A stretch of 51,250 nucleotides of DNA from Spartobacteria bacterium (GTDB taxonomy: Bacteria; Verrucomicrobiota; Verrucomicrobiia; Chthoniobacterales; UBA10450), in contig PLCM01000031.1 in NCBI GenBank assembly GCA_003134765.1, forward strand, positions 78,290 through 129,539. Reading direction: 5' to 3'. The position numbers and the translations under genes are program-made. Below are positions 31,915-45,572 of this stretch, piece by piece. The number at the start of each line of letters is the position of its first letter. Position 1 is the first letter of the stretch. Under the pieces are notes generated by a model that was not told where the DNA came from, did not search any database, and was given only the letters and a program-made list of their open reading frames with translations.

Positions 31915-32451
31915 TTACCGGCGCTTCGTCGCCTTGCGCTTCGGTTTCTCCCCGTTTTCCGCTTCGCTCGCTTCCACATTGATGATCGATTCCGCGAGTC
32001 TCGTCAGTTTCTTGTCCGTTTCTGCCTCTTCATTCAGCGTTCGCTGCAAGCTGGCCATGGCATCTTCCTCACCCAGCAACGAGGCGAAGGTGCGCACCAC
32101 TCCGTATCCGGCGATTTCATAATGTTCCACCCGTTGGGCGGCGCCAATCAGCGCGGCATCAAGAACGGAGTCGTCGCCGTCTTCTTCGATGACTTCTTTC
32201 CCCTCTTCCACGAGTCCCTTCATCGCCTTGCAGGTCTTGCCGCTCGGCTTCTCACCGAGTCCTTTGAAGATCTTCTCCAACCGATCGACGTGACCCTGCG
32301 TCTGCGTCAGGTGGTCTTGAAACGCCCGCTTCAATTCCGGCGCCGACGCTTTCTTCGCCATCTTCGGCAGCGCCTTCAGGAGCTGGTTCTCCGCGTTATA
32401 GAGATCTTTCAGCTCGTCGACGTACAAATCCTTCAATGAATCCATGCTCAT
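31915..32451 (-). CDS. DUF892 (YciE/YciF) ferritin-like protein
   Basis: 178 residues. The helical four-helix bundle begins SMDSLKDLYVDELKDLYNAE, with ferritin-like carboxylates and His in ENQLLKAL, HVDRLEKIF and AAQRVEHYEIAGYGVVRTFA. The C-terminal 20 residues are a Lys/Arg-rich tail that may touch DNA. Homologues are induced by osmotic or general stress; iron binding is likely but not shown for this one. The neighbour, on the same strand across a repeat-filled gap, is the LigD-type ligase, which fits a stress or DNA-repair setting. Confidence 0.92.
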   Translation of the reverse strand: MSMDSLKDLYVDELKDLYNAENQLLKALPKMAKKASAPELKRAFQDHLTQTQGHVDRLEKIFKGLGEKPSGKTCKAMKGLVEEGKEVIEEDGDDSVLDAALIGAAQRVEHYEIAGYGVVRTFASLLGEEDAMASLQRTLNEEAETDKKLTRLAESIINVEASEAENGEKPKRKATKRR

Positions 32452-32584
32452 AAATAATTACTCCTTCGTTTAATGTTTGAAGGGCCGGGAAATTCCTCAG
32501 CACCCCGCGCGGCTTCGAACGAAACCACGCACAAAGGAGAAACGCAGACGGCCGCGCGACTGCGCGTATTTTTCTGCCGCCGGA

Positions 32585-32606
32585 GGGACGGGCTTCTGCA
32601 CGTCCC
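32585..32606. repeat. GGGACGGGC hairpin downstream of tsf
   Basis: GGGACGGGC and GCACGTCCC pair with one mismatch around the loop TTCT. A cleaner version (GGGACGTGC / GCACGTCCC) is at 43172-43193. It lies 3' of tsf. Confidence 0.45.
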
Positions 32607-32642
32607 ACTTTTGTCCGGTGAGGGACGTCCCTGCGAGGATCG

Positions 32643-33281
32643 CTACGCTGCCTGCTCTGTCTCCGCGACGGTCACTCCGGCTTCGGAACTCAATGGCTCC
32701 CCGACCAGATACCGAGTGAAACGCCGGATCACGATGTTCTCCCCCAGCTCCGCAATCTTGGTCGCGACCAGTTCCTTCACCGTCTGATCCGGATTCTTGA
32801 TGAACCCCTGCTCCAGCAGGCAGACCGTCGTATAAAACTTGTCGAGCTTGCCTTCGACGATTTTGGAAATGACGTTTTCAGGTTTTCCCTTCACCTGGGC
32901 TTCGTAAATCGCTCGTTCGGATTGGATCAACTGGGCCGGCACTTCGTCGCGGTTCACGTAGAGCGGATGCGCCGCCGCAATATGCAGCGTGATATCCTTC
33001 ACGAACTCGCGAAACTTCTCGTTCTTGGCCACGAAATCCGTCTCGCAATTCACCTCGACGAGAACGCCGACCTTGCCTTGCAGGTGAATGTAGGAGGCAA
33101 CGATGCCCTCCTTGGTTGCCCGCGAGGCTTTCTTGCCGGCGCTGGCGATGCCTTTTGTCCGCAGCGCCGTCTCCGCCTTCTCCAGATCTCCGGCGGATTC
33201 CGCGAGCGCGCGCTTGCAATCCATAATGCCGGCGTTGGTTTTCTCTCTGAGCTGCTTGACGAGTTTCGGATCGATTTCCAT
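32643..33281 (-). CDS. tsf: Translation elongation factor Ts
   Basis: 212 residues; regenerates EF-Tu-GTP. The N-terminal UBA-like domain is VKQLREKTNAGIMDCKRALA, and the core has the EF-Tu-contacting VNCETDFVAKNEKF. It is shorter than the E. coli protein (283), as in many phyla where the coiled-coil insert is missing. It follows rpsB on the same strand, the usual order, but with a large palindrome between them. Confidence 0.96.
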   Translation of the reverse strand: MEIDPKLVKQLREKTNAGIMDCKRALAESAGDLEKAETALRTKGIASAGKKASRATKEGIVASYIHLQGKVGVLVEVNCETDFVAKNEKFREFVKDITLHIAAAHPLYVNRDEVPAQLIQSERAIYEAQVKGKPENVISKIVEGKLDKFYTTVCLLEQGFIKNPDQTVKELVATKIAELGENIVIRRFTRYLVGEPLSSEAGVTVAETEQAA

Positions 33282-33287
33282 AAAAAA

Positions 33288-33378
33288 TTGAGAGCTAATA
33301 GTTGAGGGTTGAGAGAACGAGAACGGAAGGCCGAGTTGTCAGCCAGAGTCTCTCAACTCTCAACTAACGACTCTCAAC
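33288..33378. repeat. Long inverted repeat between rpsB and tsf
   Basis: The left arm TAATAGTTGAGGGTTGAGAG and right arm CTCTCAACTCTCAACTAACG pair imperfectly over about 29 bases around a 32-base centre. In RNA it would form a strong stem between the two genes. It could attenuate tsf or protect the rpsB message. No copy is seen elsewhere in the window. Confidence 0.6.
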
Positions 33379-33385
33379 GTGGCCG

Positions 33386-34117
33386 TCAGGCGGACACGCC
33401 CGCCATCTCCACCTGTTCGCGCGCCCGGGCTTCCCCGGTTGCCGAAACGATCGCGTCCACCAGCTTCTGCAACATCACGCGGATGGCACGGATCGCGTCA
33501 TCGTTGCCGGCGATCGGGTAGTCGATGATTTCCGGATCGGCGTTGGTATCGACGATCGCCACCGTCGGAATTCCGAGGCGTCGCGCTTCGAGGACGGCGT
33601 TCGATTCTCGCGTCGTATCGATCACGACCATCACATCCGGCAACGCGGACATTTCCAAAATCCCATCCAGGTTGCGCCGCAACTTGGCTGCCTCGCGATT
33701 CAGCGCCGCCAGCTCCTGCTTGCCCATTTTCTTGTAATCGGGCGACTCCTCGATCTGCTCGATGTATTTCAAGCGGCCGATGCTTTTGCGAATCGTAGCT
33801 AGGTTCGTGAGCGTGCCGCCAAGCCAGCGCTGGTTCACGTAAAATTGCCCGCACGCCGTCGCCGCTTCCTTCACCGCTTCCTGCGCCTGCTTCTTGCAGC
33901 CGACAAACAAAATCTTGCCGCCGCGCCGAGTCACTTCCTGGAGGAAATCGGTGGCGCGCTGGAGTTGCCGCGCCGTTTCATCGAGATTGATGATGTAAAT
34001 CTGGTTTCGCTTTTCGAAGATAAAGGGCTTCATCTTCGGGTTCCAACGCTTGGTCTGGTGGCCAAAGTGGACCCCCGCTTCGAGAAGCTCAGGAATTAAT
34101 TCTATCGGTGTCGCCAT
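33386..34117 (-). CDS. rpsB: Ribosomal protein S2
   Basis: 243 residues, 30S subunit. It shows the S2 signatures ELLEAGVHFGHQTKRWNPKM, IINLDETARQLQRATDFLQE and GIPTVAIVDTNADPEIIDYP. Length is normal. It is the first gene before tsf and presumably has its promoter in 34118-34296, where I did not find a clear consensus. Confidence 0.97.
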   Translation of the reverse strand: MATPIELIPELLEAGVHFGHQTKRWNPKMKPFIFEKRNQIYIINLDETARQLQRATDFLQEVTRRGGKILFVGCKKQAQEAVKEAATACGQFYVNQRWLGGTLTNLATIRKSIGRLKYIEQIEESPDYKKMGKQELAALNREAAKLRRNLDGILEMSALPDVMVVIDTTRESNAVLEARRLGIPTVAIVDTNADPEIIDYPIAGNDDAIRAIRVMLQKLVDAIVSATGEARAREQVEMAGVSA

Positions 34118-34216
34118 AGGTAAATGGAGCCATCCCGCGACTGCGGAACAGCGGACGGGGAAGATGCTCTAGCGTGCGCCCAAAGGCAAACGGAATATTA
34201 GCCGTTTTTACATGCG

Positions 34217-34240
34217 TAGGACGGCTTTTAAGCCATCCGA
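34217..34240. repeat. Imperfect hairpin upstream of rpsB
   Basis: GGACGGCTT / AAGCCATCC with one mismatch, preceded by GCGTA. It resembles the TGTAG-edged hairpins. The rest of 34118-34296 shows nothing else I can name. Confidence 0.3.
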
Positions 34241-34296
34241 CTTTTCGCTCCACCGCTCGCAATTTCAGATGAGTCGGACGCGTCGGAAACGCCTCC

Positions 34297-34842
34297 TTAC
34301 CTTCTTTGCTCCGGAAGCGTTTCCGCGTAGCGAGCCAAGAGCCAGCAAAGGTCGGAAAGCCGGTTCAAATAGCGAAGGATCTCGCGATTGAAACTGCCGT
34401 CTGCCGTCATGAGCGCAGCCACTCTCCGCTCTGCGCGCCGACAAACAGTCCGGGCCAGGTCGAGCGCCGCTGAATCCATCGTTTTTCCAGGGATCGACCA
34501 ATCCTTGAATTTCCCGAGCTTGTTTTTCTCCAGGTCGTCGACCACGGCCGTGAGCCGATCGGTCATCGCAGGAGTGGTGAGCTGGAACCCATCCTTCGAG
34601 TACCGATCAAGATCGTCCGCGGCGGTCGCTAATTCCCCCATCACGACCACCAGCTCTTTCTGGACGGCGAGGATTTGCTCACTGAGAAATGGATTGGCCG
34701 TCGAAGCCTGTCCCAATCCGAGCGCGGCGTTCAATTCATCGACACAACCATAGGCGTCCACGCGCGCATCCGTCTTCGCCACCCGGCGCCCATACATGAG
34801 CGAGGTTTCGCCTTCGTCGCCGGTTTTGGTTGCGATCGACAT
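34297..34842 (-). CDS. Cob(I)alamin adenosyltransferase, PduO type
   Basis: 181 residues; transfers adenosyl from ATP to reduced cobalamin. ATP-binding KTGDEGETSLMYGRRVAKTD is at the N-terminus, followed by DAYGCVDELNAALG and ARTVCRRAERRVAAL, all typical of the PduO family. No cobalamin synthesis genes or B12-dependent enzymes lie nearby. It is downstream of rpoC on the same strand, across a probable terminator hairpin, so it may have its own promoter. Confidence 0.93.
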   Translation of the reverse strand: MSIATKTGDEGETSLMYGRRVAKTDARVDAYGCVDELNAALGLGQASTANPFLSEQILAVQKELVVVMGELATAADDLDRYSKDGFQLTTPAMTDRLTAVVDDLEKNKLGKFKDWSIPGKTMDSAALDLARTVCRRAERRVAALMTADGSFNREILRYLNRLSDLCWLLARYAETLPEQRR

Positions 34843-34862
34843 GAGGAACGTTCCTTAAAACG

Positions 34863-34898
34863 CGAATGACGAATCAGCTTGCGCCAATTCGTCATTCG
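34863..34898. terminator. Hairpin after rpoC, also a GAATGACGAAT repeat
   Basis: CGAATGACGAAT and ATTCGTCATTCG form a perfect 12-bp stem with a 12-base loop. On the minus strand the stem is followed by CGTTTT, a short U run, so it may terminate the rpoBC transcript. The same core appears as an isolated repeat at 23819-23838. Confidence 0.55.
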
Positions 34899-34921
34899 AC
34901 ATTCGCACTTTGGAATTCGCC

Positions 34922-39079
<4,158 letters not shown>

Positions 39080-39110
39080 TTAATTTAAGAGATTCTTGTT
39101 TTGAAAAAAA

Positions 39111-42100
39111 TTACGCCACGTTTTCCAGGAAATTGGTGGGCGCCTGGCCGCCGACTTTGACGTCGAGGCCTAACGACTGCATTTCCTTGATTAACACGTT
39201 GAAGGATTCCGGTGTGCCGGCCTCGAGCGAGTTATCGCCCTTCACGATCGATTCGTAGATGCGCGTGCGTCCCTGCACATCGTCCGACTTCACCGTGAGC
39301 AATTCCTGCAGGGTATAGGCGGCACCGTAGGCTTCGAGAGCCCAGACCTCCATCTCGCCGAAACGCTGGCCCCCATATTGGGCTTTGCCGCCCAAAGGCT
39401 GCTGCGTCACGAGCGAATACGGTCCAACCGCACGCGCGTGAATCTTGTCCGCGACCAGGTGGCCCAGCTTCATCATGTAGATGTAACCGACCACGACTTC
39501 CTGATCGAAGGTGTCGCCGGTGCGGCCGTCATAAAGCCGCGCCTTGCCGGTTTCCTGGACCCAGGTAAACCCGTCTTTCTTCTTCGCCTCGTTGAGGTAC
39601 TCGCGAATTTTCGCTTCCGAAATTCCGTCGAACACCGGCGTCGCGACTTTGAAGCCGAGCGCTTTCGCGGCCACCCCGAGGTGAGTTTCGAGAACCTGGC
39701 CGACGTTCATACGGCTCGGCACGCCGAGCGGATTCAGCACGATCTCGACCGGAGTTCCGTCCGCGAGGAACGGCATGTCTTCTTCCGGCACGATCCGGGC
39801 GACCACGCCCTTGTTACCGTGGCGTCCTGCCATTTTGTCGCCCACACTCAGTTTGCGTTTGCTGGCGATGAAAACCTTCACCTGCTTGATGATGCCGGGA
39901 TCGATGTCATCGCCGCTTTCGACGCGGTCCATCGAGCGTTCCCGCTCGAGCTCGAGTTCGGCGAACTTGTGTTCGTAGGAAGCAATGATCTCCCGGATCT
40001 TGTTCCGGATCGGGCTTGGATCGATCTCGATGTGATCGTAAACGGTCGCGAGCTTGCGGAGGAGCGTCTTCGTGATCTTACGATTTGCCGGGATGATGAT
40101 CTCGCCGGTTTCGGCGTTCACCACATCGAGCGGAATCTTTTCGCCCAACAGAATGTTCGAGAGCGAATCCGTGAGTTGCTCGGTCAGCTCTTCCTTCTTT
40201 TTGCGATTGTCCTCCGTGATCGTCTTGAGCTGCCGCTTCGTTTCCGAAGGCGTCAGCTTCTCGCGCGAAACTTCGTGGCGCGATGAAACCTTCACATCCA
40301 TCACGATGCCGTAAGTGCCCGATGGCACGGTCAGCGAAGTGTCCTTCACGTCCGCTGCCTTCTCCCCGAAGATGGCCCGGAGCAGACGCTCTTCCGGCGC
40401 CAGCTCGGTCTCGCTCTTCGGCGTGATCTTGCCGACGAGAATATCGCCCGGCTTCACCTCGGCCCCGACGCGGACCACGCCGTCCGGGCCCAGGTTGCGC
40501 AAGGCTTCCTCGCTGACGTTCGGAATGTCGCGCGTGATTTCTTCCGGGCCGAGCTTGGTGTCGCGCGCCCCGATCTCGAACTCATCGATGTGAATCGAGG
40601 TGTAAATGTCTTCCTTCACCACCTTCTCCGAGATCATGATGGCGTCTTCGAAGTTGTAGCCGTTCCACGGCATGAACGCGACGAGGACGTTACGTCCGAG
40701 AGCGAGCTCGCCCTGGTCGGTGTTCGGTCCGTCCGCGATGACCTGGCCACGCTTCACGTGCTGCCCTTTCTTCACGATTGGCTTCTGGTTCACACAGGTG
40801 CCCGCATTCGAGCGCATGAACTTTCGCAATTCGTAAACGTGGATCCCGGCTTCGAAATCGGTTTTCAACTTTTTGCGACCCTCGGGCATGTGCCCGTCTT
40901 TGGTCACGACGATTTGGTCGGCCGTGACCGAAGCAACCCGGCCGGCTTCAGTGGAAATCAAAACCGCGTGCGAATCGCGGGCAACCTTGCCTTCGAGGCC
41001 AGTCCCCACCAGCGGCGATTCCGAAACGATCAGCGGCACGCCCTGGCGTTGCATGTTCGAACCCATCAGCGCACGGTTCGCGTCGTCATGTTCCAGGAAC
41101 GGAATCAGACCGGCTGCGACCGAAACGAGCTGTTTCGGTGAGACATCCATGTAATGGACTTTCGACGGCTCGACTTCCAAAAAGTCGCCGCGATAACGGA
41201 CGGAAACCTTCTCCTGGGTGAGATGGCCCTTCGCGTCCATGGTCGCGTTCGCCTGCGCCACGAGGAAATTCTCCTCGCGATCGCCGGTCAGATAATCCAC
41301 CTGATCCGTCACCCGGCCCTTCTCGACTTTGCGATAAGGCGTTTCGATAAAACCGAATTCATTGATCCGCGCGAAGGTGCTCATCGAGCTGATGAGACCG
41401 ATGTTCGGACCTTCCGGCGTCTCGATTGGGCAAATCCGGCCGTAGTGGGACGGATGGACGTCGCGCACTTCGAACCCGGCGCGATCGCGGCTCAGTCCGC
41501 CTGGCCCGAGAGCCGAGAGGCGGCGCTTATGGGTCAATTCCGCCAGCGGATTCGTTTGATCCATGAACTGCGAGAGCTGCGAGCGGCCGAAGAAATCGCG
41601 GATGACGGCACTGAGCGCTTTCGGGTTGATCAACTTCTGCGGCGTCATGCCATCGATGTTGATGTCGAACAGTGTCATGCGCTCCTTCACCAGGCGTTCC
41701 GTCCGCGCGAGACCGACGCGGCACTGGTTCGCCAGCAATTCGCCCACGGTCCGCACCCGGCGGCTGCCGAGGTGATCGATATCGTCCAGGGTGCCTTCAC
41801 CGCGGCGCAAACTGATCAGATACTTGATCGCGCCGATGAAATCCTTATCCGTCACGATCCGCTCGCCGAGATCGACATCGATCCCGAGCTTCTGGTTGAT
41901 TTTGTAACGGCCGACGCGGCCGAGGTCGTATTTTTTCGGATCAAAAAAGAGCCGCTTCAGGAGCGCCTTGGCGTTCGCGACCGTTGGCGGATCGCCAGGG
42001 CGCAGCTTGCGATAAATATCCTTGAGCGCCTCTTCCTGGTCGTGGGCCGGATCTTTTTTCAAGGCCTTCACGACGGTGTCGTCATTCGAAATATCGATCA

Positions 42101-42908
42101 CCTTCACGTCCTTGTGTCCGAGCCCCATGATCTGGCGCACGGTCGCCGCGGTCAGCGGCTCAAAGGCGCGTGCGACGGTCGCTTCGCCGTCGAGCACGTC
42201 CGCGATGAGCACCTTGGTCGCGAGTTCTTCCTCGCCAAGTTTTTCGCTCAATTTGAGCGTCTCGATGCTGTAGAAAAGCTTGATGACTTCCTCGTCGGAG
42301 CCATAACCCAGGGCCCGGAGGAAAGTGGTGGCGAGAAATTTCCGCCGGCGTTTCCGGCGATCCAAGTAAATGTAAAGCAGGTCGCTGGTATCGAATTGCA
42401 CTTCGATCCAGGAACCGCGGTCCGGAATGATCCGGAAACTGTAGAGCACCTTGCCGTTGAGATGGATGCTCGATTCGAAGGCAATGCCCGGGGAACGATG
42501 GAGCTGGCTGACCACCACACGCTCCGCCCCGTTGATCACGAACGTTCCCTGCGGCGTCATGAGCGGGATTTCGCCCATGTAAACTTTCTCCTCTTTCGTC
42601 CCCTTTTCTTCGCGAAGCTGGAAAGTGACGTGAAGCGGCGCGCTGAAGGTCTGGCTTTCGCGCTGCGCTTCGAGGGCGGTCAGCTTCGGTTCGCCGATCT
42701 CGTAATGGCTGAAATCGAGGGTCGCCTTTTCATCGTAGCTCTCGATGGGAAATACTTCCTTGAAGACGGCCTGGAGACCGGAATTCTTCCGTTTCGAGTA
42801 CGGGACGTCCTTCTGAAGGAAATCGACGTAGGAGTTGAGTTGAACCTCGATGAGGTTTGGAGGCTCGATGCCTTCCTTGATGGTTCCGAAGTAGATACGT
42901 TCCGACAT
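39111..42908 (-). CDS. rpoB: RNA polymerase beta subunit
   Basis: 1265 residues from the ATG at 42908 ([13 protein letters not shown]); the frame is open 15 codons farther. The rifampicin pocket reads [20 protein letters not shown] then [10 protein letters not shown], near residue 450; the Asp, His and Ser at the usual resistance positions are the sensitive forms, with Thr in place of the E. coli Asn one residue before NPL. Catalytic-core motifs [17 protein letters not shown] and [20 protein letters not shown] are present. A candidate promoter lies about 100 bases upstream, and rplL is 323 bases away. Confidence 0.98.
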   Translation of the reverse strand: MSERIYFGTIKEGIEPPNLIEVQLNSYVDFLQKDVPYSKRKNSGLQAVFKEVFPIESYDEKATLDFSHYEIGEPKLTALEAQRESQTFSAPLHVTFQLREEKGTKEEKVYMGEIPLMTPQGTFVINGAERVVVSQLHRSPGIAFESSIHLNGKVLYSFRIIPDRGSWIEVQFDTSDLLYIYLDRRKRRRKFLATTFLRALGYGSDEEVIKLFYSIETLKLSEKLGEEELATKVLIADVLDGEATVARAFEPLTAATVRQIMGLGHKDVKVIDISNDDTVVKALKKDPAHDQEEALKDIYRKLRPGDPPTVANAKALLKRLFFDPKKYDLGRVGRYKINQKLGIDVDLGERIVTDKDFIGAIKYLISLRRGEGTLDDIDHLGSRRVRTVGELLANQCRVGLARTERLVKERMTLFDINIDGMTPQKLINPKALSAVIRDFFGRSQLSQFMDQTNPLAELTHKRRLSALGPGGLSRDRAGFEVRDVHPSHYGRICPIETPEGPNIGLISSMSTFARINEFGFIETPYRKVEKGRVTDQVDYLTGDREENFLVAQANATMDAKGHLTQEKVSVRYRGDFLEVEPSKVHYMDVSPKQLVSVAAGLIPFLEHDDANRALMGSNMQRQGVPLIVSESPLVGTGLEGKVARDSHAVLISTEAGRVASVTADQIVVTKDGHMPEGRKKLKTDFEAGIHVYELRKFMRSNAGTCVNQKPIVKKGQHVKRGQVIADGPNTDQGELALGRNVLVAFMPWNGYNFEDAIMISEKVVKEDIYTSIHIDEFEIGARDTKLGPEEITRDIPNVSEEALRNLGPDGVVRVGAEVKPGDILVGKITPKSETELAPEERLLRAIFGEKAADVKDTSLTVPSGTYGIVMDVKVSSRHEVSREKLTPSETKRQLKTITEDNRKKKEELTEQLTDSLSNILLGEKIPLDVVNAETGEIIIPANRKITKTLLRKLATVYDHIEIDPSPIRNKIREIIASYEHKFAELELERERSMDRVESGDDIDPGIIKQVKVFIASKRKLSVGDKMAGRHGNKGVVARIVPEEDMPFLADGTPVEIVLNPLGVPSRMNVGQVLETHLGVAAKALGFKVATPVFDGISEAKIREYLNEAKKKDGFTWVQETGKARLYDGRTGDTFDQEVVVGYIYMMKLGHLVADKIHARAVGPYSLVTQQPLGGKAQYGGQRFGEMEVWALEAYGAAYTLQELLTVKSDDVQGRTRIYESIVKGDNSLEAGTPESFNVLIKEMQSLGLDVKVGGQAPTNFLENVA

Positions 42909-43008
42909 AATTACTAGGCCAATCTCCGAGGTTGTTAACGACACCCCGGCCACGGCACCGGGATAGCGAATGATGGCTCACGCTCTCAAGCCGCGAGCAA
43001 GGAGCGCA

Positions 43009-43036
43009 AAAATAGCAGCAAAACAGCAGCCGTCAA
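43009..43036 (-). promoter_or_regulatory. Candidate sigma-70 promoter for rpoBC
   Basis: On the minus strand: -35 TTGACG, spacer 16, -10 TATTTT. The predicted start is about 90-95 bases before the rpoB ATG. It sits in a 323-base gap (42909-43231) between rpoB and rplL that also holds the hairpin at 43172; nothing else is evident there. Confidence 0.45.
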
Positions 43037-43171
43037 ATTCCGTGCCACTGTTTTGTTGCCTTATTAAATTTTTTCCGTCAGTTGCGAGGTTGAAAATATT
43101 CCGACTGCTCTAACGAAAGAGTTCTGACACAGCGGCCACCGGCACGCAAGCTTTTTCCGCTCCCACTCGGA

Positions 43172-43193
43172 GGGACGTGCTTCCGCACGTCCC
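43172..43193. repeat. Perfect hairpin between rplL and rpoB
   Basis: GGGACGTGC / GCACGTCCC with loop TTCC. It is 38 bases after the rplL stop and could be an attenuator or an RNA processing site, as the rplL-rpoB gap often is. It also belongs to the repeat type at 32585. Confidence 0.55.
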
Positions 43194-43231
43194 ATTAATT
43201 TCCGAGCAGATTAATGCGGGTTGGTTGGGCG

Positions 43232-43621
43232 TTACTTGATCTCGACCTTGGCGCCTGCCGCTTCGATCTTCTTCTTGATCTCTTCGGCTTCCGCCTTGGT
43301 CACGCCTTCCTTGATCGTCTTGGGAGCGCCTTCGACGAGCGCCTTGGCTTCGGCCAGGCCGAGCCCGGGCACGGCGCTGCGCACTTCCTTGATCACGCCG
43401 ATCTTGTTCGAGCCCATCTCTTTCAAGATCACTTCGAAAGCGGTCTTTTCTTCCGCCGGGGCTGCAGCCCCGCCACCAGCGCCAGCTGAAGGAGCTGCCG
43501 CCGCCGCCACCGGCGCCGCCGCGCTCACACCCCATTTTTCTTCGAGCTGCTTCACCAGACCAGCAATCTCGAGAACGGTCAGGCCGCTGAGTTGCTCCAC
43601 GATTGTGTTTGTATCCGCCAT
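43232..43621 (-). CDS. rplL: Ribosomal protein L7/L12
   Basis: 129 residues. An N-terminal dimerisation helix ([20 protein letters not shown]) is followed by the Ala/Gly/Pro hinge (about residues 35-56) and the C-terminal factor-binding domain [20 protein letters not shown] then [20 protein letters not shown]. All typical. It forms the stalk with L10, whose gene lies upstream. Confidence 0.97.
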   Translation of the reverse strand: MADTNTIVEQLSGLTVLEIAGLVKQLEEKWGVSAAAPVAAAAAPSAGAGGGAAAPAEEKTAFEVILKEMGSNKIGVIKEVRSAVPGLGLAEAKALVEGAPKTIKEGVTKAEAEEIKKKIEAAGAKVEIK

Positions 43622-43757
43622 ATTATTTTCCTCTCATGCGCCGCCTTCGGAAGCTTCCGAAGAATTATGCCCCGCAGCCGCGGGACCGGACGTTGTGTTT
43701 TTTTGTTGCTCGCTCTGCCATCCGCGGCGTCGCGAAATTGTCTTTGTTTTCTGTAGC

Positions 43758-43776
43758 CGCGGCCCTGTGGGCCGCG
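43758..43776. repeat. Hairpin between rplJ and rplL
   Basis: CGCGGCCC / GGGCCGCG with loop TGT, preceded by TGTAG. It fits the TGTAG-edged hairpin family. It lies just beyond the rplJ stop in a 164-base gap. Confidence 0.5.
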
Positions 43777-43785
43777 TCTGGGTCA

Positions 43786-44484
43786 TTAATTTTGGGTTAA
43801 CGAAGCAGCGTCTGTCTTTGCTTCTCCTGTGGTTGGTTCCGCGGCGGGCGTAGCCTCCGCTACGGGGGCTTCCGCTGCTTCGGTCGCAGCCGCTGGCGCT
43901 TCTTCCTTTTTCGCCTCTGGCGCAGGCGTTTCTTCTTTCTCTGCCACGGCCGCGGGCGCCGCCGCCACCACCGCCGGCATTGAATCGCCCCTTGCCGCCA
44001 GGAGCCGGGCAAACGCCGATGCAGGCTCGTTCAAAACCCGAACCAATCGAGTCGCGGGTGCCAGGAGCAATCCAAGCAGCTGCGCCAGCAAAATCTCGCG
44101 GGCGGGCAATTCGGCCAGCGCCTCGACATCCGAGGTGGACAAAACGGCCTTGTCGACCACGCCGATCTTCAGCGTTGCGATTTTGAATTCCGCCGCGAAC
44201 AATTTCAGGATCTTTGCGACCGGTGCGACGTCGTTCTCGCCCATCACGATCGCTGTTTGCCCGGTCAACTTGTCGCCTACATCCGGCATTCCGGAATCGG
44301 CCATGGCACGCTTGAGAAAACTGTTCTTCACGACGCGGACTTCCGCGCCGGCGGGAGCGAGCCGGTTCCGCAGCTCGCCAAACTGATCCACTTTCATCCG
44401 CTGGTAATCGGTCACCAGCAGGAAGGGCGAGCGGTTGAGCTTCTCCGACAGATCCGAAACGATTGACGCTTTTTCTGGTCTCAT
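43786..44484 (-). CDS. rplJ: Ribosomal protein L10 with long acidic C-terminal tail
   Basis: 232 residues; holds the L7/L12 dimers on the ribosome. The core, about residues 1-172, is normal: KASIVSDLSEKLNRSPFLLV, then FGELRNRLAPAGAEVRVVKN and LLLAPATRLVRVLNEPASAF. After that comes a 60-residue Ala/Glu/Pro/Lys-rich tail (EEAPAAATEAAEAPVAEATP), so the protein is longer than the usual 165-180 residues. The tail may be disordered. The last L12-binding helix is still present before it. A 15-base gap separates it from rplA. Confidence 0.95.
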   Translation of the reverse strand: MRPEKASIVSDLSEKLNRSPFLLVTDYQRMKVDQFGELRNRLAPAGAEVRVVKNSFLKRAMADSGMPDVGDKLTGQTAIVMGENDVAPVAKILKLFAAEFKIATLKIGVVDKAVLSTSDVEALAELPAREILLAQLLGLLLAPATRLVRVLNEPASAFARLLAARGDSMPAVVAAAPAAVAEKEETPAPEAKKEEAPAAATEAAEAPVAEATPAAEPTTGEAKTDAASLTQN

Positions 44485-44499
44485 GGCGATTAGCTCCCG

Positions 44500-45201
44500 T
44501 TAAATGCTCAAGTAAGGCGACGGATCGACGTGCAATCCGGGCGACATCGTCGCGCTCAGCGTCATTCCTTCCACGAAGCGGCCTTTTGCCGTGGCTGGCC
44601 GCGCCCGCACGACCGCCTCGATTACTGCCGTCCCGTTCTCGACCAGTTGGTTTTCCGCAAATGAAAATTTTCCGACCGGCACCGCCACGTTGCCGTTCTT
44701 ATCCAGCTTGAACTCGACGCGTCCGGCCTTCACTTCGCCCACCGCTTTCGCCGTGTCTTCGGTCACCGTGCCGGTTTTCGGATTCGGCATCAGTCCGCGC
44801 GGGCCAAGCACCTTGCCGAGTTTCCGCACTTCCGCCATCGCGCCCGGTGTCGCGATCGCGACGTCAAAATCCTGAAAGCCTTCCTGGCATTTTTGGATCA
44901 TGTCCTTAAACCCGACATACTCCGCGCCCGCGTCCTTGGCCGCTTTCGCCGCCTGGCCTTCCGCGAAAACCAGAACGCGCACCAGTTTCCCACTCCCGTG
45001 TGGCAATGGGCAGGTGCCGCGGACCATTTGATCCGATTGTTTCGGATCGACCCCGAGCCGGAACGAAACCGTCACCGTCTGATCGAATTTCGTGGGCGGA
45101 AATTTCTTCAGGGTCGAGACGGCCTCAGGGAGATTGTAGGCCTTGGTGCGATCCACCTGCTCGGCGGCCGCGCGATACCGTTTGCTGCGATTTTGTTGCA
45201 T
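44500..45201 (-). CDS. rplA: Ribosomal protein L1
   Basis: 233 residues, 50S subunit stalk base. Signatures include [40 protein letters not shown] and [20 protein letters not shown]. It starts the rplA-rplJ-rplL-rpoB-rpoC cluster. The usual neighbours rplK, nusG and secE are not upstream; the next gene there is unrelated and on the other strand. L1 commonly represses its own mRNA in other bacteria. Confidence 0.97.
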   Translation of the reverse strand: MQQNRSKRYRAAAEQVDRTKAYNLPEAVSTLKKFPPTKFDQTVTVSFRLGVDPKQSDQMVRGTCPLPHGSGKLVRVLVFAEGQAAKAAKDAGAEYVGFKDMIQKCQEGFQDFDVAIATPGAMAEVRKLGKVLGPRGLMPNPKTGTVTEDTAKAVGEVKAGRVEFKLDKNGNVAVPVGKFSFAENQLVENGTAVIEAVVRARPATAKGRFVEGMTLSATMSPGLHVDPSPYLSI

Positions 45202-45220
45202 GATTTTGGGCAGTGCCAGC

Positions 45221-45236
45221 GGTCGCCGCGGCGACC
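45221..45236. promoter_or_regulatory. GC palindrome in the rplA leader
   Basis: GGTCGCCGCGGCGACC is a perfect 16-base palindrome about 20 bases before the rplA ATG. AGGAGG overlaps its 5' side on the mRNA, so folding could bring or hide that site. It may be a control element for the ribosomal operon. Confidence 0.35.
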
Positions 45237-45291
45237 TCCTGCTTTTGGGTCTTTGACCTCGGAGGTATCTGGGAACCTCGAAGGGACGTGG

Positions 45292-45319
45292 AAATTAGCG
45301 CCCCTTCGTCTCGTGTCAA
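45292..45319 (-). promoter_or_regulatory. Candidate sigma-70 promoter for the rplA operon
   Basis: On the minus strand: -35 TTGACA (perfect), spacer 16, -10 TAATTT. Start is predicted about 85 bases before rplA. The rest of the 371-base gap 45202-45572 shows no gene. Confidence 0.5.
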
Positions 45320-45572
45320 AGCGAAACTTTAAACGAAGCACTTTGGATTTCACGTCGTTGGCGCGTCGCTCCCCGTAAACTGGCGCCTGACAAGCCTGGC
45401 CGACACCGGGACGATACGTGATTCATGGATGGCTCCTGAGAGGACTGAAATATTGTGAGGAAACGTCAGGCCGGCCAAGATGCCGGCTCTTGCGCCCTTA
45501 TCCTTCTGCGAAGCCTCATTTTCTCCAATTTGCCTGTTGCCAACGTTAAAACCGACCTGCTAAACCAGCGGC

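Noticed and set aside
41154..42917. A 587-codon open frame opposite rpoB
   Set aside because: It is the antisense shadow of a fully convincing rpoB and has no family features; high GC keeps such frames open.
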